A stretch of DNA of 64,000 bases from DAOUJI01 sp965224415 (GTDB lineage: Bacteria > Chloroflexota > Dehalococcoidia > Lucifugimonadales > JAGWBF01). The stretch lies in assembly GCA_965224415.1 (NCBI GenBank), contig CBDCZB010000004.1, positions 1-64,000 on the forward strand, written 5' to 3'. Below the pieces are notes generated by a model that worked only from the letters and a program-made list of their open reading frames with translations, did no database searches and was not told the origin of the DNA. The stretch's first letter is position 1, and each line of letters starts with the position of its first letter. A program made the translations under genes and the position numbers. Below are positions 9,344-18,464 of the stretch, piece after piece.

Positions 9344-12300
9344 TAGGATCTCGTCCCATACACAGTATCCGGCAGGTTCTTTCCCATGCGGTTCATACTG
9401 GTCAAAGGAACGGCCCTTCCATACAGGAGTGCCTTGAGAATGAGAGAAAAGGGCGCGCTGCTGCGTCTCATGCAATTCCGTATAGGGAATTGCATGAGAC
9501 GCAGCAGCGCGCCCTTTTGAATTTTTTGCGATTTCGGGGCTTTGCAGAGTATCGAATTGGACGCCGCGCCGCATCTTCGCGAGCACGTTGGCGTGCATCT
9601 GGGTTGGCGTCAGCGGTACAACGTGGGCGCTCCCAAGGGAGGAGGCTGTGATGCTGACACCCTCACCTCTTGAAGCATCATGGAACTCCTTGAGGTTGGC
9701 CGACGGCCCAGTAACCTGGAACGTGGCCTTGGGGGAGGGCGTTCTGCGCTGGCCGGTCAGCAGCGCGACTGTATATCGGGGTTCCATATCGAATGCCCAA
9801 CGTCCAGCATTCAAGAGATAATCGATAGTATTCACCGATGTCTGCCCAAACAGCCATTGCCTGAATCCCCTGGCCCCTTCTGCAAGGAATGCTGTCCGAG
9901 GGAGCACCACTCCCAGCCGTCCATCTTCCCTCACCAGGTGGCTGTACCGCTCGCAAAAGAGTTGGTACAGGTCTTTGTCGCCCACCCCCTGAAGCTCGTA
10001 TCCCCCGCTCTCGGAGAAGAATCCCCTGACGGTCGCCAACTGTTGCTGCTGGACCCCAAACTCTCCACGCCAGTCGGGATTCTGCTCATCAAGCGCGGCG
10101 ATGCGCTTTCTCCTATCGGCCAGACTCGGCAAGCCGCGCAATCCTGGTTCCCGCAGCGCATAGAAGGCAAGCTCTTCGACCGTTATTTCGTTCCACGGCG
10201 GGTTACCGACCACCACGTCGAAGCCGGGGCGGTCGCGGTGGAAGACGTTGGGGAACTCCAGAGGCCAGTGGAAGAAGTGGTAGCGGTGGGCGATGTGAGC
10301 GGCGCCGGTCAGAGTGTCGGCAATAGCGGCGGTATTGGCTTCGTCGCGCGCAATGATCGCGTCGGCGTTGATTTCCAGCGTGTGACGGGCGCTGGTCAGT
10401 CCCAGTGGCTCCGCCGTCCAAAGGTCGAAGGCGTGGCGCAGTCCGGCGGTGGCCTCTTCCAGTTGGGCCCCAAGTTCCTCAGACTGCTTGACCTCCTCCG
10501 GCGTGCGGTCAGGGATGGCGGCCTGCTCCCGTTGCAGATTCGCCGCCTGTTCCATCGCGCTCCGCACGGCTTGGCCGGTGAACAGGGGGCTGTCGCTGGC
10601 GCCCACCACGTATGGGTCGGCCACGCCGATGAGGGCGTCGCCGCACTTGAGGTTACTGCCCAGGTATGAGAGGGCCAAGCCTGGGACGAAGGACGCCAAC
10701 CATAGTGTGACGTTGGCGACCTCCACCGCCATGGGGGAGAGGTCCACGCCGTAGATGCACCGCTTGAGGATGAGCCGACGCAGCAGGTCACCGTCCTCCG
10801 GCTGCGGAGAAACAGCCCCATTGTCCTGGCTCAGCTCTTTGAGTAGTTGGGCAATGCCGGGCAGGCCGTCGACATCGGCGAGGAAGAGTTCGATGCGGTC
10901 GGCGATCATATCCAGGGCTGCCGTGAGGAAGTGGGCGCTTCCCATCGCCGGATCCACCACCGAGAAATCGAACAGCTGGCGCGCTGCTTCATTCGGGTCA
11001 CGGCCGACTACCTGTTTGACCTCGGCCAAGTGGTCCTCAAGAGCGGGCAGCAATGAATGGTTGAGCAGGTGAGACACAAACTCGTGGCGTGTATAGAACA
11101 CGCCTCCAGCCTTGCGTCCACCCGCTTCGGCTTGGTAGTAGAGCTGCGCCCTAGTCACCTCCGGGCGCTCACCGGCGCGGAGTGGCCGGAATACGTCCTG
11201 CCTGGCGTCGTAGGCCAGGTCTTCGGGAGCGTGGGTCAGCCGAAAGGTGAGCAACGCTTCGTAGATGGCTCCAAGGTGGCCGACTTGCAACCCGGCGTAG
11301 TCCAGTCCCGGAGCGTCGGATTTGTCGGTCTCGTAGGCGATGGCCGCGAGCGCGGGAGCCAGATAAACGTCGGTGACTTCGGCTCGTTCCAACAGATCAC
11401 TGCCGGGGAAACCGGCGGCGGCAAAGAGGCTGCCGTTGTAGGCCGGTACGCCCGCGGAGCGGTCCCCGGTGCGCACCATCCGCACCAGCGTCCGAAGCCG
11501 GTCCCATCGCTGAGTTGCCCTCCGGCTGAGCGACGACAGCGCCAACCGGGAGTCATCGGCAAGCTGGATGGCGCTGTGAGGGTGGTAGGCCGCCGAACCG
11601 ATGGGCAGATAGCCGCGAGCCTCGGTGTGCAGCAGGAACATGAACCGGAACACCAGGGTTAGCGCGGCCTCCTCAATCTGCCGGAGTTGCTCCCGGTCGC
11701 TCAGGTCAGCGCCTTGCGATTCGAGCCACTCGCCAAGGCCCCGCGCGATATTGGGCAGCGCATCCTTGCTGAGCCTCTCCTCAAGCCCCCTCCGTAGCTG
11801 CTCGCCGAAGTCCTTGGCCTCACTGACCCACTCGGTCAGCCAGCCGTTCTCCTTCAGCGACTCCGGCACTAGAAGGCCGAGGTAGAAGCGATCCTTCCGT
11901 TCCAACTCGTTCAGGTCTATCTCCACGTGTTGCCCCGTGGCCGCTCCCACCGGAGGCCGCCGCTGGAATAACCGGTAGCGGCCGTGGGCCGTCAGGATGC
12001 CCCAATGCGCTCCATGCTGGGCGCAGTCGGCCAGCGCCATCCCTTCAGGGAGCTCTCCTTTGTCCGTGAGACGGCTGAACTGCGAGGCGTCCCGGTGAGG
12101 ATGCACCACGGCAACCGGGGCATTGTCGTGCCTCAGTAAATAGCCGCGCTGTGGGAGCTGCTCGACCTGATAACCCATGCCTTGGAATAGCGTCCGCCAT
12201 GGCATGTTGCCGGTAGACGCGATACCTGCTACGGTGCCGGACAATCGCTGCTCGTTGATGGGCCAGCGCAGACGTTCCCGCAAGAAGTGAGGGGTTAGGA

Positions 12301-12712
12301 GGTCTTTGACCCGCAGACCGGGGACGACAGCCTCTTCAAGGCGGCTGAACTCCCGCGCCAGGAACGATGCCGCTTCACGGGCCGCCAGACTGCGGCTCGT
12401 CTCCAACAGATCGAGGACTCGGCTGACTGGCAACTCTCGAACGGGCCGGGCATCCTGCGGCCCGGCGACCCGGACTTTAGAAGCATCGTCTAAAGGGGCC
12501 AGCAGGACCACTGCGTACGCCTGGCGACCCTTCCTGGCTTCCCACAACCTTCGTAGCTCGACGTCGCTCGCTGCGTCATCGGACCACAGTAGATGGTAGG
12601 CCGGCGTCTCCCAGGCCGTCGCGGAATGGCCTGTCTGGGACGTCCAGCCCCGGCCAAGGCCGAAGGCGGCTTCCAAGCGTGCGGAAGTCTGATGGGCAGT
12701 GGGTGTCGTCAT
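9344..12712 (-). pseudogene. 5' part of Eco57I-like adenine methylase, defence operon
   Basis: This part encodes about 1120 residues of a large N6-adenine methyltransferase of the type seen in type IIG, BREX and DISARM-like systems. It has an N-terminal domain of unknown function, the SAM motif DPAMGSAHF near residue 585 and the catalytic NPPW near 837. The ATG at 12712 is taken; a GTG six bases earlier is possible. The IS630 at 8122-9343 cuts off the last ~205 residues, so the operon is probably inactive or reversible. A 33-bp perfect inverted repeat lies inside the coding sequence at 9447-9518. The gene diverges from the AbiE pair across a 120-base promoter region. Confidence 0.85.
9447..9518. 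repeat. Perfect 33-bp inverted repeat inside methylase
   Basis: Bases 9447-9479 are the exact reverse complement of 9486-9518 around the loop GTATAG. The repeat is read through by the methylase frame as GRAAASHAIPYTELHETQQRAL. Perfect palindromes this long are rare in coding DNA. Confidence 0.95.
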
Positions 12713-12757
12713 CTGCACACTTTCATGTGATCTACTCTAAGGAATACACAGTAATCT

Positions 12758-12798
12758 TTGACATTATCCAACTATCACTGTACAGTTGCAAGTAGTTG
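12758..12798 (+). promoter_or_regulatory. AbiE promoter with palindromic operator
   Basis: TTGACA (12758-12763), 17 bases, then TACAGT (12781-12786) form a sigma-70-type promoter for the antitoxin gene. The -10 box lies inside the palindrome ACTGTACAGT (12777-12786), and CAACTA (12769-12774) is mirrored by TAGTTG (12793-12798). AbiEi-type antitoxins repress their own promoter through inverted repeats, so this is a plausible operator. Confidence 0.65.
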
Positions 12799-12834
12799 CT
12801 CTTTTGTCTGGGTGCAAAGTTTGGAGTCCGTCCA

Positions 12835-13674
12835 ATGACTACTAGCGCAAGGCCCAAGCAATCTCTGGTCGGCATCGAGTTGGTCCGGCTGCTCGCCTAT
12901 GAGGGGGACCGCATCTTCACCACGGACCGGGCTCGGGAACTTGCGCCTCGTGTAGGCCTAAAGAATGCCTACCTCGGAGAGTCACTGTACCATCTCCGGA
13001 GGAACAATTGGATCGTCCCACTGCGCCGAGGGCTTTATGCGCTGTCCCCCACTGTTCCTGGCGTCGCGGCCGCCCACGAATTCGAGATAGCTATGGCCCT
13101 AGTCGATCCCGCCGCAATCTCCCACTGGTCGGCCTTGCACCATCACGGGCTGACTGAACAGATACCCAGGGACGTATTTGTCCTAACGACAACCGGAACT
13201 TGGATCCCTCGCCCTAGGAAGAACCGGCAAGGACAGCTTGGAGATGGGTACCAGGTGGGGGATACAACGTACCGATTCCTTCAGATCAAGCCCAACCACT
13301 TCTTCGGCGCTGAGAAGGTGTGGGTCGGCGATGCCCGCGTGTCCGTCACAGACCTGGAGCGCACCTTGCTGGACGGGTTGTACACGCCCCAACGCTGCGG
13401 CGACTTCGCAGAAGTGCTCCATGCCTTCCAGCTAGGAATGAATCGGCTGAACACCGAGCGCATCACTGAGTATGCCATCAGACTAGGCGTGACGACGGCC
13501 AAGCGCCTGGGATGGGTGCTCGAAGCTCAGGGAGCCGCCTCGTCCGAACTCGAAAAGCTGTCCTCACTGCCCATTAAGGGCTACCGCAAGCTAGATGCCG
13601 CGGGGCCTCGAAAGGGACCTTGCAACAGTCACTGGATGGTCCAGGAGAACCTGCCGGGAATGGTTGCGACATGA
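12835..13674 (+). CDS. abiEi: AbiEi-family antitoxin/regulator of type IV TA system
   Basis: The 279-residue protein has a winged-helix N-terminus (DRARELAPRVGLKNAYLGESLYHLRRNNWIVPLRRGLYAL) and the AbiEi C-terminal region (ISHWSALHHHGLTEQIPRDVFV, then VSVTDLERTLLDGL). In this family the protein represses its own operon and antagonises the nucleotidyltransferase toxin. The ATG at 12835 has GGAG eight bases upstream. Its stop overlaps the toxin start as ATGA, so the pair is translationally coupled. It sits next to the methylase-helicase operon, forming a defence island. Confidence 0.88.
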   Translation: MTTSARPKQSLVGIELVRLLAYEGDRIFTTDRARELAPRVGLKNAYLGESLYHLRRNNWIVPLRRGLYALSPTVPGVAAAHEFEIAMALVDPAAISHWSALHHHGLTEQIPRDVFVLTTTGTWIPRPRKNRQGQLGDGYQVGDTTYRFLQIKPNHFFGAEKVWVGDARVSVTDLERTLLDGLYTPQRCGDFAEVLHAFQLGMNRLNTERITEYAIRLGVTTAKRLGWVLEAQGAASSELEKLSSLPIKGYRKLDAAGPRKGPCNSHWMVQENLPGMVAT

Positions 13675-14543
13675 GACCTCTCCGCACGCGCCTTCAGGAA
13701 GCACGCCAGCGTCTGGGCATCCCCTGGGAGGCACTCGAACGGGACTATCTGTTGTCTTGGGTGTTGGCCGGGATTAGCCAGACGCCGGTGCTCCAGAACA
13801 CGCTGGTCTTCAAAGGCGGCACAGCCCTCAGGAAGTGCTACTTCGGCGACTACCGCTTTTCCGAAGACCTGGACTTCTCTGCACTGGAAGGCGTCCCCAC
13901 CGGACAGGAGATGGAGCGATTGGTGATGGAAGCGTGCGAGACTGCCGTTAGACTGTTGAACGAATACGCTCCCGTAGAGATCGTCTGCGAGCGTTACACG
14001 GAGCGCGAGCCGCATCCTGGTGGCCAGGAAGCCTTCACGATTCACGCTAGGTTTCCGTGGCAGAGCCGTCCCCAGACCCGCGTCATGATCGAGATCACGT
14101 TGGACGAGAGAATCCTGCGGCCAGCCGAGAAGCGGCAGGTCATCCACGAGTACGGGGAACCGCTCGACGCGGAAGTGAAGGTATATTCCCTTGAAGAGAT
14201 GGCCGCCGAAAAGCTGCGGGCGCTCTTACAGCAGGCGGTCATGTTCGAGAAGCGCGGGTGGAGCCGGTCACGCGCCCGCGACTACTACGACCTCTGGCGG
14301 GTGTTCGGAGCCTACGGAGACCGCATGGGCCTCGTAGGCTTCGACTCACTACTGCGTGAGAAGTGCGGCGTCCGAGGCGTCACCTTTACAGGCCCGGAGG
14401 ACTTCTTCCATGACGCCATGCTTGCTTACGTCGAGGAGACTTGGGAGCAGTGGCTCGGCCCGCTGGTGCCGGAACTCCCCTCCTTCGACACAGTGATAAA
14501 CAGGTTGCGTCCACAAATAGCGACTCTTGTGAGTCCTCAATGA
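13671..14543 (+). CDS. abiEii: AbiEii-family nucleotidyltransferase toxin
   Basis: The 290-residue protein has the nucleotidyltransferase signature KGGTALRK (48-55) followed by RFSEDLDF (62-69), the catalytic pair of acidic residues. It also has the later ..VKVYSLEEMAAEKLRALLQQ and RARDYYDLW motifs typical of the family. AbiEii toxins transfer nucleotides to targets and stop growth, giving abortive infection. The start overlaps the antitoxin stop by four bases (ATGA). The length and motifs are intact, so the pair is probably active. Confidence 0.9.
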   Translation: MRPLRTRLQEARQRLGIPWEALERDYLLSWVLAGISQTPVLQNTLVFKGGTALRKCYFGDYRFSEDLDFSALEGVPTGQEMERLVMEACETAVRLLNEYAPVEIVCERYTEREPHPGGQEAFTIHARFPWQSRPQTRVMIEITLDERILRPAEKRQVIHEYGEPLDAEVKVYSLEEMAAEKLRALLQQAVMFEKRGWSRSRARDYYDLWRVFGAYGDRMGLVGFDSLLREKCGVRGVTFTGPEDFFHDAMLAYVEETWEQWLGPLVPELPSFDTVINRLRPQIATLVSPQ

Positions 14544-14564
14544 AACCGCCTCCGCGCCAACGCC

Positions 14565-14745
14565 ATGACGCACAAGCTTCCGACGACATCTAAGCTCCCG
14601 ATTCCCGTCCTGTTTGCCCTCGCGTTGATGGCATCTGCCTGCGGCGGGCCGAACGGGTCCGAGGCTCCATCAGTCCCCAGCCGATTACAGCCACCCAGGC
14701 GACTGCGACGACCGCCCCGACACCGTCTCCAAGCGGTGCTGGCTA
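14565..14745 (+). pseudogene. Truncated lipoprotein gene
   Basis: The frame begins MTHKLPTTSKLPIPVLF with a hydrophobic segment and the lipobox LMASAC, a type II signal peptide. After about 45 residues a frame change would give ITATQATATTAPTPSPSG, the Thr/Pro/Ser linker common after lipoprotein signals; the existing frame is arginine-rich instead. The IS1380 end begins right after it, so the body of the protein is lost. It follows AbiEii by 21 bases. Confidence 0.6.
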
Positions 14746-16460
14746 AGCCCGAATCCACCGAAGGTATGACGTTGCAGCAGCAGAATGGGTGATGAGGGGC
14801 AAAGGGAGGCGATGGTCCGGGCACGATTCGGGTAAATGGGGCCGGTGTCTGTCTTCAGCCGCCGCGGGGAGACCTTGTGAGCGTCTGGGGACGTTGGGTA
14901 GGGCGAGATGGCGGGGAGAGGACGCGGCGAGAGGTGCTCGCGGAGCGGACTGGCGCGAGTTTGCGGGGACGTTCGGTTGGGCGGATGGCGGGTCAGTTGC
15001 GGACGGGCGCCGTCAGGCTGGGAGTGGAATCGCTCGCAGCCGTGCCAGGGCGCGACTGAACTGGGTTTCCCAAGGCCAGCGCTGTGGCAGATGCAGGGTG
15101 AGGCGGCGTGCCGAGCGGGTGAGCCGTCCGGCCAGGGAGAAGAACCGTCGCCGAAGGGTCTTGGTGGTCGCGATCTGCTCGCCCAGACCGATCCGCGCCG
15201 TCCAGCGGGCCAGGTTGTGGGCCATCACCTGTACCGCCAGCCAAGCGCCGTTGGCGGCGAAGCGGCCGGACGGCATGTGGTTCAGACCGACGCCGTACTT
15301 GAGGTCTCGAATGGCGTTCTCGATCTCGGCGTGGCGGCGGTGGTCGGCCTCCAGTTCCAGGGTCTCTCCGTCCCGGTCGGTGATGAAGCCATGATAGCTG
15401 TAGGTGGCGAAGAGGGCCAGTTGGGAACCGGGCGTGGGCTTCACCCGCCGGACGATGAGCCGCACCGGTGCGGCGCCGGGCTCAGTCCGGAAGGGGGTGT
15501 AGGTGGTCTCCGCCACATCGGCGGCGCCGTCCATCCAGTAGGGGACCGGCGTCCAGTCTGCATCGGGAATCGCCTCGATCAGGTTCCGCAGGCTTTTGTG
15601 CTGGCGGATGGTGATGGAGAAGCGGACATCCATCTCACGACAGGCGGCGACGAGAGCGTGGGCGTAGAAGCCGCTGTCGGCCCGCGCCGTAAGTTGCCCG
15701 CTGGCCCCGGCACGGCGAACCCGGCTCACCGTTTCACGCAGGAAGTGGGCGGCGCCCCGAGCGGTGTTGGCGCGGCCCTCGCGCAGCCGGGACATCAGCA
15801 CGTCGCCGGTGCCGGCGGCGACGGCCAACAGGGGGTGATAGCCCCGCTTGCCGGTATAGCCGTGGTGGCGTGCGCCCTCCTTGGCCAGTCCGTAGGTCTC
15901 GCAGATGGTGGAGTCCAGGTCAATGGTCAGGGGCCCGTCGCCGGGTCCTGCCCCGGCCTGCCAGGCCCGGGCCAGCAACTCGCGGCTCACCCGGTCGAGT
16001 TGACGGACGTGGCCCCACCGGAAGCTGCGCAGGAAGGTACCCAGGGTGGATGGCGCCTTGACCGTGCCGCCCAGGGTGCAGGCCGTCCCCCCGGTGCGCA
16101 ACACATCGGCGTCGTCAATGCAGTCGCCCCCAGCCAGCGCGGAGGCCACCAGCGTCATCATCTTGTCGCCCGCGTTCGCCCGCCCCGGGGCATCGCCCAG
16201 GTCGAGGCGCTGCTGGACGAGTTCGGGCAGGCCGAGATGCCGGGCCAGGGTGGCCGGAAGGAGCAGCCCGGCATTGGCCACCAGGTGGCGGTCGTCGAAG
16301 GTGATTTGGATCCGGTCGGGGTGGTTGCGTGATAGCATCTATTGGGTGCTCCTTTTCTGGGGTCGGTTCTTGTCGCTAAACCATTATCCCAGAAGCACAG
16401 GAGCACCTTCTTGCCGCTTCAGGGCGCTAACCCGACCCCCTCCTTCGGTGGATTCGGGCT
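14746..16460 (-). mobile_element. IS1380-family insertion sequence
   Basis: The 1715-bp element is bounded by the 19-bp inverted repeat AGCCCGAATCCACCGAAGG (14746-14764) and its reverse complement (16442-16460). The size is typical of the family. I see no clear direct target duplication. It cuts a lipoprotein gene on its left, and unexplained sequence lies on its right. Confidence 0.9.
15013..16338 (-). CDS. IS1380-family transposase
   Basis: The 441-residue DDE transposase has LTIDLDSTICETYG, TARADSGFYA and a C-terminal E in HAEIENAIRDLKYG, the three catalytic acids of the IS1380 group. The fold continues with NHMPSGRFAANGAWL. The gene fills the element from about 120 bases inside the right repeat. 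It appears complete and may be active. Confidence 0.92.
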   Translation of the reverse strand: MLSRNHPDRIQITFDDRHLVANAGLLLPATLARHLGLPELVQQRLDLGDAPGRANAGDKMMTLVASALAGGDCIDDADVLRTGGTACTLGGTVKAPSTLGTFLRSFRWGHVRQLDRVSRELLARAWQAGAGPGDGPLTIDLDSTICETYGLAKEGARHHGYTGKRGYHPLLAVAAGTGDVLMSRLREGRANTARGAAHFLRETVSRVRRAGASGQLTARADSGFYAHALVAACREMDVRFSITIRQHKSLRNLIEAIPDADWTPVPYWMDGAADVAETTYTPFRTEPGAAPVRLIVRRVKPTPGSQLALFATYSYHGFITDRDGETLELEADHRRHAEIENAIRDLKYGVGLNHMPSGRFAANGAWLAVQVMAHNLARWTARIGLGEQIATTKTLRRRFFSLAGRLTRSARRLTLHLPQRWPWETQFSRALARLRAIPLPA

Positions 16461-16630
16461 AAGCGACCACCATAACGCCAAAAGGCTTGAACCCGTAGGG
16501 CGGGCAGACCTGTTCTTATATCCACTAAAATGGGAGTTCTGTACCTTCCGCAGGTCGTTGACACCTATTCAACCCCCGTTGCATCCAAATCGACTGCCCA
16601 AGAGAACCGTACTTTTTTGTGTTGATTGGA
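16461..16630. other. Unexplained junction between IS1380 and truncated helicase
   Basis: These 170 bases separate the IS1380 end from the point where the helicase frame stops looking like its family. I see no gene. On the minus strand, GTACGGTTCT followed by GGG at about 16600 resembles the 3' strand of a group II intron domain V, but the matching 5' strand is missing. Confidence 0.4.
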
Positions 16631-18335
16631 AGACAGAGAACTCCGTCTCGAACCAACAGAGGGTTGGAAAGTCGATCAGGTCCAGGCCAGTCTGCACCAG
16701 GCGGGGATGGCAGATGACCACGTCCACCCCCTGCTTGACCCGTTCTTCCACCCAGCTTTCCCGCCGGTCCGGGGCCACCGTGTCCGCCTTCAACACCGCC
16801 ACCCGGAACCCGTGGGTGGTCAGGAACTGCTCCATGCGCTCGGTGATGTCCCGAGTTCCCGTGTGGGTGGCGTAGACCAGCACCTTCCGGCCCGCCAGCC
16901 TTTCCGCCGCCACCAGGTCCACCAGGGCCTGCTCCTTGGGGTACAGCTTGTCCTCCGACAACGGCGGCATCTGCACCAGGACGTTGCCGGTCTGGGGATC
17001 GAAGACCGTCTCCCCGCGAGTGCAGCCGTCGGGGTAGGCCAGGAGCGTCTGCAGGTAGGTCGCCAGCAGCCGCTTGGAACCCTTGGCCAACGCCTCGGCC
17101 AAAGCCTGGCGCAGGGTGTCGAACACCAGGTCGTAGGCCTTGCGCTGGGAGAAGCCGGTGAAGTCCGCCTCCCGGTCCATGCCCGACAGGAGCACCTGCT
17201 CCTCGTAGGAGGGCAGCCCCGAGGCCACGTCGGAGAGGCGCAGGAAGACGCTGTTGCCGATGAGGTGGAAGAGGGCCGAGGGAGCCAGGCCGGGGCGCTC
17301 CCGCACCGTCTTGCGGTATCCCTTGCGGCGGCTGTTGCGCCCGTCCTCGAAGGAGTCGCCGTCGCCTTCGTGGCGCACCGTCTGCTCCAGGAAGCCGTAG
17401 CGCTGTATCCAGCGTCCTTCCTCCGACCGTCCGAACTCGGCCCGGATGTCGGGGCTGAATCGGTAGAGCAGGTGGAAGAGCGTCGAGGAATAGCCGCCGG
17501 TCAGCGTTCCGGTCAGGGTGAGGGACTTGCCGCAGGAGTCGGCCAGGACCCCGGCGGCGATGCCCTGGGCGGAACCACGGCCCTTGTACTCATGGACCTC
17601 GTCGCCGATCAAGAGGTCGAAGAAGCCCTTCATCCGGTGCTTCACGTAGTCGGCCAGGGGATACCTGCGGGGGCCGGAGCCGTCGGCCTGCCAGAGGGCC
17701 GAGTCGCACAGGTCGCAGTTGCGACGCTTGCGGGAAAGCTCCTCGTTGGTCAGGGGCACGCCGTCCTTGTCCACCACCTGGGCGTAGCAGCGGGGGCAGC
17801 AGGGCACCTGGAAGGGTTCCCCGGTCTGCTCGTCCCGCACCAGCCGGCCCCCGGCGGCGGCCCAGCGTTGAATCACGGCGGGGGACCAACGGTAGGACAG
17901 CTTGGCGCGTTCCCGGGACATCACCGCGAAGAGAGGAGCGGTGCCCACGGACAGCCGGAGCCGTTCCAGGTCGGTGATGGAGGTGACGATGGCGGCGCGG
18001 GCGCCGGGCACCGTATCCTCCACCTCCCGCTTCCATTTTCGGGTCAAATGGGGCGGACAGAGGATCAACATGCGCCGGAACCCGGCGGCGTGGGCGGCGG
18101 CGGCGCCGATGAAGGTCTTGCCGGTGCCCATCTCGCCCACTACGGTCGTGCCACGGTGGGCTTGCAGGGACAGGGCCGTGCCCTTGATGGCGTCCTCCTG
18201 ACCGCCCATCGGGGTGCGCAGCAGCCGGGGCAGCTTGGGGCCGTTCTCCGAGGGCCGGTAGAGGGGCGGGTAGGACTCCACCACCCGCCTGGCTATCGCA
18301 TCCTTGAACTGGTCGATGAATCCTGACAGGTTCAT
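16569..18335 (-). CDS. DEAD-like helicase, C-terminally truncated
   Basis: The 588-residue frame has Walker A GEMGTGKT (67-74), a four-cysteine zinc ribbon (CCPRC ... CDLC), DEVHEYKG as motif II, LTLTGTLTGG as motif III, and the start of lobe 2 through VVICHPRLVQTGLDLIDFPTLCWFETE. Homologues continue with the QxxRxxRxGQ motif VI. Here the last ~20 residues (QSTQKSTVLLGSRFGCNGG) are foreign and motif VI is absent, so activity is doubtful. It follows the DUF6094-like methylase in the usual ICE order. The start has AAGGAG nearby and a hairpin leader. Confidence 0.8.
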   Translation of the reverse strand: MNLSGFIDQFKDAIARRVVESYPPLYRPSENGPKLPRLLRTPMGGQEDAIKGTALSLQAHRGTTVVGEMGTGKTFIGAAAAHAAGFRRMLILCPPHLTRKWKREVEDTVPGARAAIVTSITDLERLRLSVGTAPLFAVMSRERAKLSYRWSPAVIQRWAAAGGRLVRDEQTGEPFQVPCCPRCYAQVVDKDGVPLTNEELSRKRRNCDLCDSALWQADGSGPRRYPLADYVKHRMKGFFDLLIGDEVHEYKGRGSAQGIAAGVLADSCGKSLTLTGTLTGGYSSTLFHLLYRFSPDIRAEFGRSEEGRWIQRYGFLEQTVRHEGDGDSFEDGRNSRRKGYRKTVRERPGLAPSALFHLIGNSVFLRLSDVASGLPSYEEQVLLSGMDREADFTGFSQRKAYDLVFDTLRQALAEALAKGSKRLLATYLQTLLAYPDGCTRGETVFDPQTGNVLVQMPPLSEDKLYPKEQALVDLVAAERLAGRKVLVYATHTGTRDITERMEQFLTTHGFRVAVLKADTVAPDRRESWVEERVKQGVDVVICHPRLVQTGLDLIDFPTLCWFETEFSVFQSTQKSTVLLGSRFGCNGG

Positions 18336-18376
18336 GGGTAATCTCCTTGCCTTGAGTGTTGCCTTTCGGAAAAGCG

Positions 18377-18413
18377 AGGCCCCGCCCGTTCCCTAGTAGA
18401 ACAAGCGGGGCCT
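18377..18413 (-). promoter_or_regulatory. Leader hairpin of the helicase gene
   Basis: AGGCCCCGC pairs with GCGGGGCCT; on the minus strand the loop reads TTGTTCTACTAGGGAACGG and the stem is followed by CGCTTTTCCG. It lies between the methylase stop (18465) and the helicase start (18335), one of the recurrent leader hairpins. Confidence 0.6.
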
Positions 18414-18464
18414 TCGTGTCGCGGCTGGCGTTGCAGCCGTCAGAGTAGTTGTCGTTGGGCGGGG

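Noticed and set aside
3442..12712. Complete DISARM or BREX system
   Set aside because: No DrmA, DrmB, PglZ or BrxL-like protein is encoded around it; only the methylase and helicase resemble DISARM parts.
14908..16332. Plus-strand frame opposite the IS1380 transposase
   Set aside because: Antisense shadow of a clear DDE transposase; no motif.
16590..16620. Second group II intron
   Set aside because: Only the 3' half of a domain V-like sequence is seen; no 5' half, GTGYG end or maturase.
16626..18326. Plus-strand frame opposite the truncated helicase
   Set aside because: Antisense shadow rich in Gly/His/Gln; the minus frame has the helicase motifs and a ribosome site.
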